Source of the DNA: SIG607 sp045655165
GTDB taxonomy: Bacteria; Bacillota; Clostridia; Oscillospirales; Acutalibacteraceae
Direction: 5' to 3'
DNA: 37,383 nucleotides
Assembly: GCA_045655165.1 (NCBI GenBank)
Contig: JAZOOT010000058.1
Location: 1-37,383, forward strand
Shown here: positions 34,058 to 37,383 of the stretch, piece after piece
Layout: every line of letters starts with the position of its first letter
Position numbering within the stretch: position 1 is the stretch's first letter
Made by a program: the position numbers and the translations under genes
Notes under the pieces: generated by a model
What the model was told of the DNA's origin: nothing
Seen by the model: only the letters and a program-made list of their open reading frames with translations
The model's database searches: none

Positions 34058-34414
34058 GTGGAACAGTTCGCATCAACTATTAAAGATTTTCTTTATGCAA
34101 CAGCGGAATTTTTCGCCTATTTTTTGGAATTTATCGGGATTGCTATTATTATAATCGGCTCGTTTCGGGCACTAATTCGGCTTATACAAAGTTTAATTAA
34201 AAGAATTGGGTTTCATGTAGTTATTGAACTGGGCAGAGCGCTTTCTTTGGCACTTGAATTTAAAATGGGCGCCGAAATTATTAAAACGGTTATAATTCAT
34301 AATTTAGAAGAACTTGCAATACTTGGCTTTGTAGTTTTACTTCGCGCAATACTGCTTTTTATTATTCATTGGGAAATTCATTTGGAAGAAAAGTCAAATA
34401 AAAATACAAAATAA
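34058..34414 (+). CDS. DUF1622-like small membrane protein
   Basis: A 118-residue protein with two or three hydrophobic helices: FAYFLEFIGIAIIIIGSFRALIRLI, a middle amphipathic part (VVIELGRALSLALEFKMGAEIIKTVI), and ELAILGFVVLLRAILLFIIHWEI near the C-terminus. The RALSLALEFKMGAEI block and the general plan match DUF1622, a family of unknown function. The frame opens at a GTG at 34049 that lies inside the ribosome site, so I place the start at the GTG at 34058, 8 bases after AAAGGAAGG. No function is proposed. Confidence 0.82.
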   Translation: MEQFASTIKDFLYATAEFFAYFLEFIGIAIIIIGSFRALIRLIQSLIKRIGFHVVIELGRALSLALEFKMGAEIIKTVIIHNLEELAILGFVVLLRAILLFIIHWEIHLEEKSNKNTK

Positions 34415-34441
34415 AACCCCACCGTAACTACGGTGGGGTTT
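34414..34441 (+). terminator. Terminator of the DUF1622-like gene
   Basis: AAACCCCACCGT / ACGGTGGGGTTT inverted repeat directly at the stop codon, then TATTTCAATTTTTC. It may also serve the convergent flavin-reductase-like gene on the other strand. Confidence 0.87.
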
Positions 34442-34487
34442 ATTTCAATTTTTCTTGTTTGGGTAAAAATAATTTACAATAACCAAA

Positions 34488-35402
34488 TTATTTTTTGTTT
34501 TTTTCTTTTGCGCGCTTGTCGTTAATAATTTGCATTTCTTTTGCAGTAACCAGTTCGCAACCGTTTTCTTTAGCCCAATCAACACAGCCCTTTAACACAA
34601 GCGGCAAAAACACTCTTGGAACATTTAAAATCATTTCAAGTGCATCATCGGTGAATTTCACCTTATCGTCTGCTCGGTCGGCGGCATAACGAACAGAATC
34701 TAAACTTTGTTTGCGCATAGGCAACAGTTCTGCGCGCATTTTGCATTTGCGGTGGAACCAAAAATTCTTGCTGTCTCTATAGCCGTAATCTACAGGCAAA
34801 TTTGGAAAATCTTTGGCGCGAACACCGTTAATAATGGCGTTGGCATACTTTTTCTTCATAAGAATTTTATCTATTTTCAAAATAAAATGGGCGCCGAATT
34901 TACTTGTAATACCGTTAAAATCGTGGTACGGCGGCTCGTATCCGGTTGTAATGCCGGCTTGGTCGTTTTCGGCACCGTCAAGTTCACGCATCCATGTACA
35001 TTCAATCACTTCTATTGCATCGGTCAACACCAAAGGTCTATCCCCATCCGCCTGGCCTTGTTCTAATTTGAATTTGCAATTCGGCATTTTATCTTCCGGT
35101 TTATCGCCCGGCCAAGAAAGTTTAACACACTCGGCAAAAGTTTTGGACTTATCATTTACAAAGTTAATTGCACACTTGCCGTTACGCAAAATATTTTGTG
35201 CAGTGTTAGAACTGTTACGGCAAGCCAACAACATGGCGTAATAATCCTTTCCTGCAACATAATAAGGTTGCACCAAAGAATAAGGGCCCAAGTTTGTGCT
35301 GCCGTCTTCACACAATGTGCTTATAACAACTGTGGGCATTGGAAAAAACAGCGATGTTTGATAAAAATTGTCAACAATACGAAGATTTTCAAAACTGCTC
35401 AT
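34488..35402 (-). CDS. Flavin reductase-like FMN-binding split-barrel protein
   Basis: A 304-residue soluble protein. The N-terminal half looks like a flavin-reductase-type split barrel: FFPMPTVVISTLCEDGSTNLGPYSLVQP, then LLACRNSSNTAQNILRNGKCAINFV, where the Ser/Thr/Asn-rich block would bind FMN phosphate. IEVIECTWMRELDG and HFILKIDKILM continue the barrel. The C-terminal 110 residues are unassigned, with VRYAADRADDKVKFTDDALEMIL resembling the small alpha-helical tail of proto-chlorophyllide-reductase-like domains. That similarity is only a suggestion. Electron partner unknown. AAAGGAGC precedes the ATG. Confidence 0.72.
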   Translation of the reverse strand: MSSFENLRIVDNFYQTSLFFPMPTVVISTLCEDGSTNLGPYSLVQPYYVAGKDYYAMLLACRNSSNTAQNILRNGKCAINFVNDKSKTFAECVKLSWPGDKPEDKMPNCKFKLEQGQADGDRPLVLTDAIEVIECTWMRELDGAENDQAGITTGYEPPYHDFNGITSKFGAHFILKIDKILMKKKYANAIINGVRAKDFPNLPVDYGYRDSKNFWFHRKCKMRAELLPMRKQSLDSVRYAADRADDKVKFTDDALEMILNVPRVFLPLVLKGCVDWAKENGCELVTAKEMQIINDKRAKEKNKK

Positions 35403-35433
35403 AGCAAAGCTCCTTTAATGTTTTTACACTTAA

Positions 35434-35462
35434 ATTATACCATAACCTATTTTGAACCGCAA
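35434..35462 (-). promoter_or_regulatory. Promoter of the flavin-reductase-like gene
   Basis: On the minus strand TATAAT (35434-35439) with a weak TTGCGG -35 (35457-35462) 17 bp away, about 32 bp before the ATG. Confidence 0.55.
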
Positions 35463-35466
35463 CAAA

Positions 35467-35490
35467 AACCCCACCGAAAATTCGGTGGGG
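35467..35490 (-). terminator. Terminator of ppdK
   Basis: Minus-strand CCCCACCGAA-TT-TTCGGTGGGG hairpin followed by TTTTTG, about 22 bp after the ppdK stop. Its stem is close in sequence to the terminator at 34414. Confidence 0.87.
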
Positions 35491-35512
35491 ATAAATTGTT
35501 TATTTGGATAGA

Positions 35513-37347
35513 TTATTTCATATCCTTAATAGCAGCCTGGGCGGCGGCGAGGCGGGCGATGGGCACGCGGAAGGGTGAGCAGGATACATAGTTGAGGCCG
35601 ATTTTGTGGCAGAACTCAACAGATACCGGGTCACCGCCGTGTTCACCGCAGATACCGCAGTGAATTTCGGGGCGTACTTTTTTACCCTTTTCAACAGCCA
35701 TTTCCATAAGTTTACCAACACCGTTTTGGTCAAGTTTTGCAAACGGGTCGTTTTCATAAATCTTGCTATCGTAATATGCTGTAAGGAATTTACCAGCGTC
35801 GTCACGGCTGAAGCCGAATGTCATTTGGGTTAAATCGTTTGTACCGAAGCAGAAGAATTCAGCTTCTTTAGCGATTTCATCGGCAGTGATACAAGCGCGG
35901 GGGATTTCCATCATTGTACCAACTTCGTATTTAAGGTCTACACCTGCAGCAGCAATTTCTGCATCGGCAGTAGCAACAACGATGTCCTTAACGAATTTCA
36001 TTTCTTTAACTTCGCCGGTAAGAGGAATCATAATTTCGGGAACTATGTTCCAATCATTATGTGCTTTCTTAACATTGATAGCAGCGCGGATAACAGCAGA
36101 AGTTTGCATTTTTGCAATTTCGGGATAGGTAACTGCAAGACGGCAGCCACGGTGACCCATCATGGGGTTGAATTCGTGCAAAGAAGTAATGATATTTTTA
36201 ATATCTTCAACAGTTTTGCCCTGAGCATCTGCCAAAGCTTTAATGTCGGCTTCTTCGGTAGGAACGAATTCGTGAAGCGGTGGGTCTAAGAAACGAATGG
36301 TAACCGGGTTACCTTCAAGTGCTTCATAAAGTTTTTCAAAGTCGCCCTGCTGGTAAGGAAGAATTTTGGCAAGTGCTGCTTCGCGTTCTTCAGCAGTATC
36401 GGAGCAAATCATTTCACGGAATGCTGCAATTCTGTCTGCTTCGAAGAACATATGCTCGGTACGGCAAAGACCAATACCTTCAGCACCAAGTTCTCTTGCC
36501 TTTTTAGCATCGGCAGGAGTATCGGCATTGGTGCGAACTTTTAATGTTCTAAATTCATCAGCCCAAGCCATAATTCTGCCGAATTCGCCTGCGATTTCAG
36601 CGTCAACTGTGGGGATGATACCATCGTAAATGTTACCGGTAGAACCGTCAATAGAGATATAGTCGCCCTCAACATAGGTTTTGCCAGCGAGAGTAAATTT
36701 CTTGTTTTCTTCGTCCATAATAATGTCGCCGCAACCGGATACACAGCAAGTACCCATACCGCGAGCAACAACGGCAGCGTGGCTGGTCATACCGCCACGA
36801 ACGGTAAGAATACCTTGAGAAGCTTTCATACCGGTAATGTCTTCGGGAGAAGTTTCAAGACGAACAAGAACAACCTTTTCACCGCGAGCGTGCCAGTTTT
36901 CAGCGTCTTCAGCGGTGAATACAACTTTACCGCAAGCAGCACCGGGAGAAGCACCAAGACCTTTGCCGGCAGGTGTAGCTGCTTTTAATGCTTTAGCATC
37001 AAACTGCGGATGGAGAAGTGTATCAAGGTTACGGGGGTCAATCATAGCAACTGCTTGTTTCTTATCAATCATACCCTCGTCAACTAAATCGCAAGCGATT
37101 TTAAGAGCTGCTTTTGCAGTTCTTTTACCGTTACGTGTTTGGAGCATAAAGAGTTTACCGTGTTCAACAGTGAATTCCATATCCTGCATATCTCTGTAGT
37201 GATCCTCGAGGATAGCGCAAACTTCGTTGAAGTGCTTGAATGCCTCGGGGAATTTGTCTGCCATCTCTGCGATGGGCATGGGAGTACGAACACCTGCAAC
37301 AACGTCCTCGCCCTGTGCGTTCACAAGGAACTCACCCATGAGCTTCT
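35513..37347 (-). CDS. ppdK: Pyruvate phosphate dikinase, C-terminal two thirds (5' end cut by contig end)
   Basis: Interconverts pyruvate, ATP and Pi with PEP, AMP and PPi; in anaerobes it often works in glycolysis. About 610 of roughly 875 residues are present, from KLMGEFLVNAQGEDVVAGVRTP, near residue 270 of the full enzyme, to the stop. The swivelling phosphohistidine domain shows GILTVRGGMTSHAAVVARG, with His about 187 residues into the visible part. The PEP/pyruvate barrel follows with GIGLCRTEHMFFE, MGHRGCRLAVTYPEI, FCFGTNDLTQMTFGFSRDD and the late catalytic HCGICGEHGGDP. An ATG at 37339 is internal, not the start. The frame appears to stop at 37348 and beyond only because adapter sequence is joined there. 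Confidence 0.96.
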
Positions 37348-37379
37348 AAGTCGGAGGCCAAGCGGTCTTAGGAAGACAA
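37348..37379 (+). other. Sequencing adapter (MGI/BGI type) at the contig end
   Basis: From 37348 the sequence reads AAGTCGGAGGCCAAGCGGTC and continues to 37379 as the 32-base MGI/BGISEQ read-1 adapter, as I remember it. The ppdK reading frame breaks exactly here: upstream residues on the minus strand become unrelated to the family and a TAG appears. The four bases after it (37380-37383) are also not assignable. It is an artefact, not genome. Confidence 0.9.
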
Positions 37380-37383
37380 TACA

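Noticed and set aside
37084..37302. Small minus-strand frame within ppdK
   Set aside because: Out-of-frame shadow of the ppdK coding sequence.
1..37383. Anti-phage defence system, prophage, integrase or transposase
   Set aside because: I looked for nuclease, helicase, toxin-antitoxin, reverse transcriptase and recombinase motifs in all plausible frames and found none.

Overview
The window looks like chromosomal DNA of a low- to mid-GC anaerobic Firmicute, probably a gut Clostridia member (Oscillospirales or a relative). This is inferred from gene content: a one-polypeptide PurL, a separate AICAR transformylase and PurO-type cyclohydrolase instead of fused PurH, pyruvate phosphate dikinase, strong AGGAGG-type ribosome sites and near-consensus sigma-A promoters. 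The right end is not genomic: the last ~36 bases begin with an exact-looking MGI/BGI sequencing adapter, so this is a contig end.

Region 1 (1-13,860, minus strand) is one long purine and one-carbon operon. In transcription order it reads purE, purC, a purF variant, purM, purN, purO-type IMP cyclohydrolase, stand-alone AICAR transformylase, purD, purL, guaB, and fhs (cut by the left edge). Gene gaps are mostly under 20 bp. A TTGACT-17-TAAAAT promoter is followed by a ZTP (pfl) riboswitch whose last helix is shared with an intrinsic terminator. ZTP builds up when 10-formyl-tetrahydrofolate limits the AICAR transformylase step, and the operon encodes both that enzyme and the ligase that makes 10-formyl-THF, so sensor and output match. 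The purF-position protein has lost the glutaminase nucleophile (Gly at position 2) and other glutamine-site motifs, but keeps the PRPP loop and four Fe-S type cysteines.

Region 2 (13,930-14,900) holds a tRNA-Leu(CAG) with a perfect consensus promoter and its own terminator. It is followed by an unusual array of short hairpins separated by TATGTAAT/ATTACATA words, and by a truncated, frameshifted gpsA remnant.

Region 3 (14,900-21,470) has a two-gene sugar-phosphate dehydrogenase operon (SorE-like and MtlD-like), a divergent AlaX-type editing protein, a RadC-like protein, a DUF975-like membrane protein and an MFS transporter.

Region 4 (21,520-32,500, minus strand) is a visibly more A/T-rich extracellular polysaccharide operon of ten genes with overlapping or closely spaced reading frames. 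It encodes two GT4 and three GT-A type glycosyltransferases, an EpsG/Wzy-like polymerase, a Wzx flippase, a LicD protein and two acyltransferase-3 proteins, all downstream of one TTGACT-17-TAAAAT promoter.

Region 5 (32,560-37,383) contains a decayed minus-strand gene with several stops, a YgjV-like and a DUF1622-like membrane protein arranged divergently, a flavin-reductase-like protein, and the C-terminal two thirds of pyruvate phosphate dikinase running into the adapter. I found no CRISPR array, phage, transposase or recognisable defence system.
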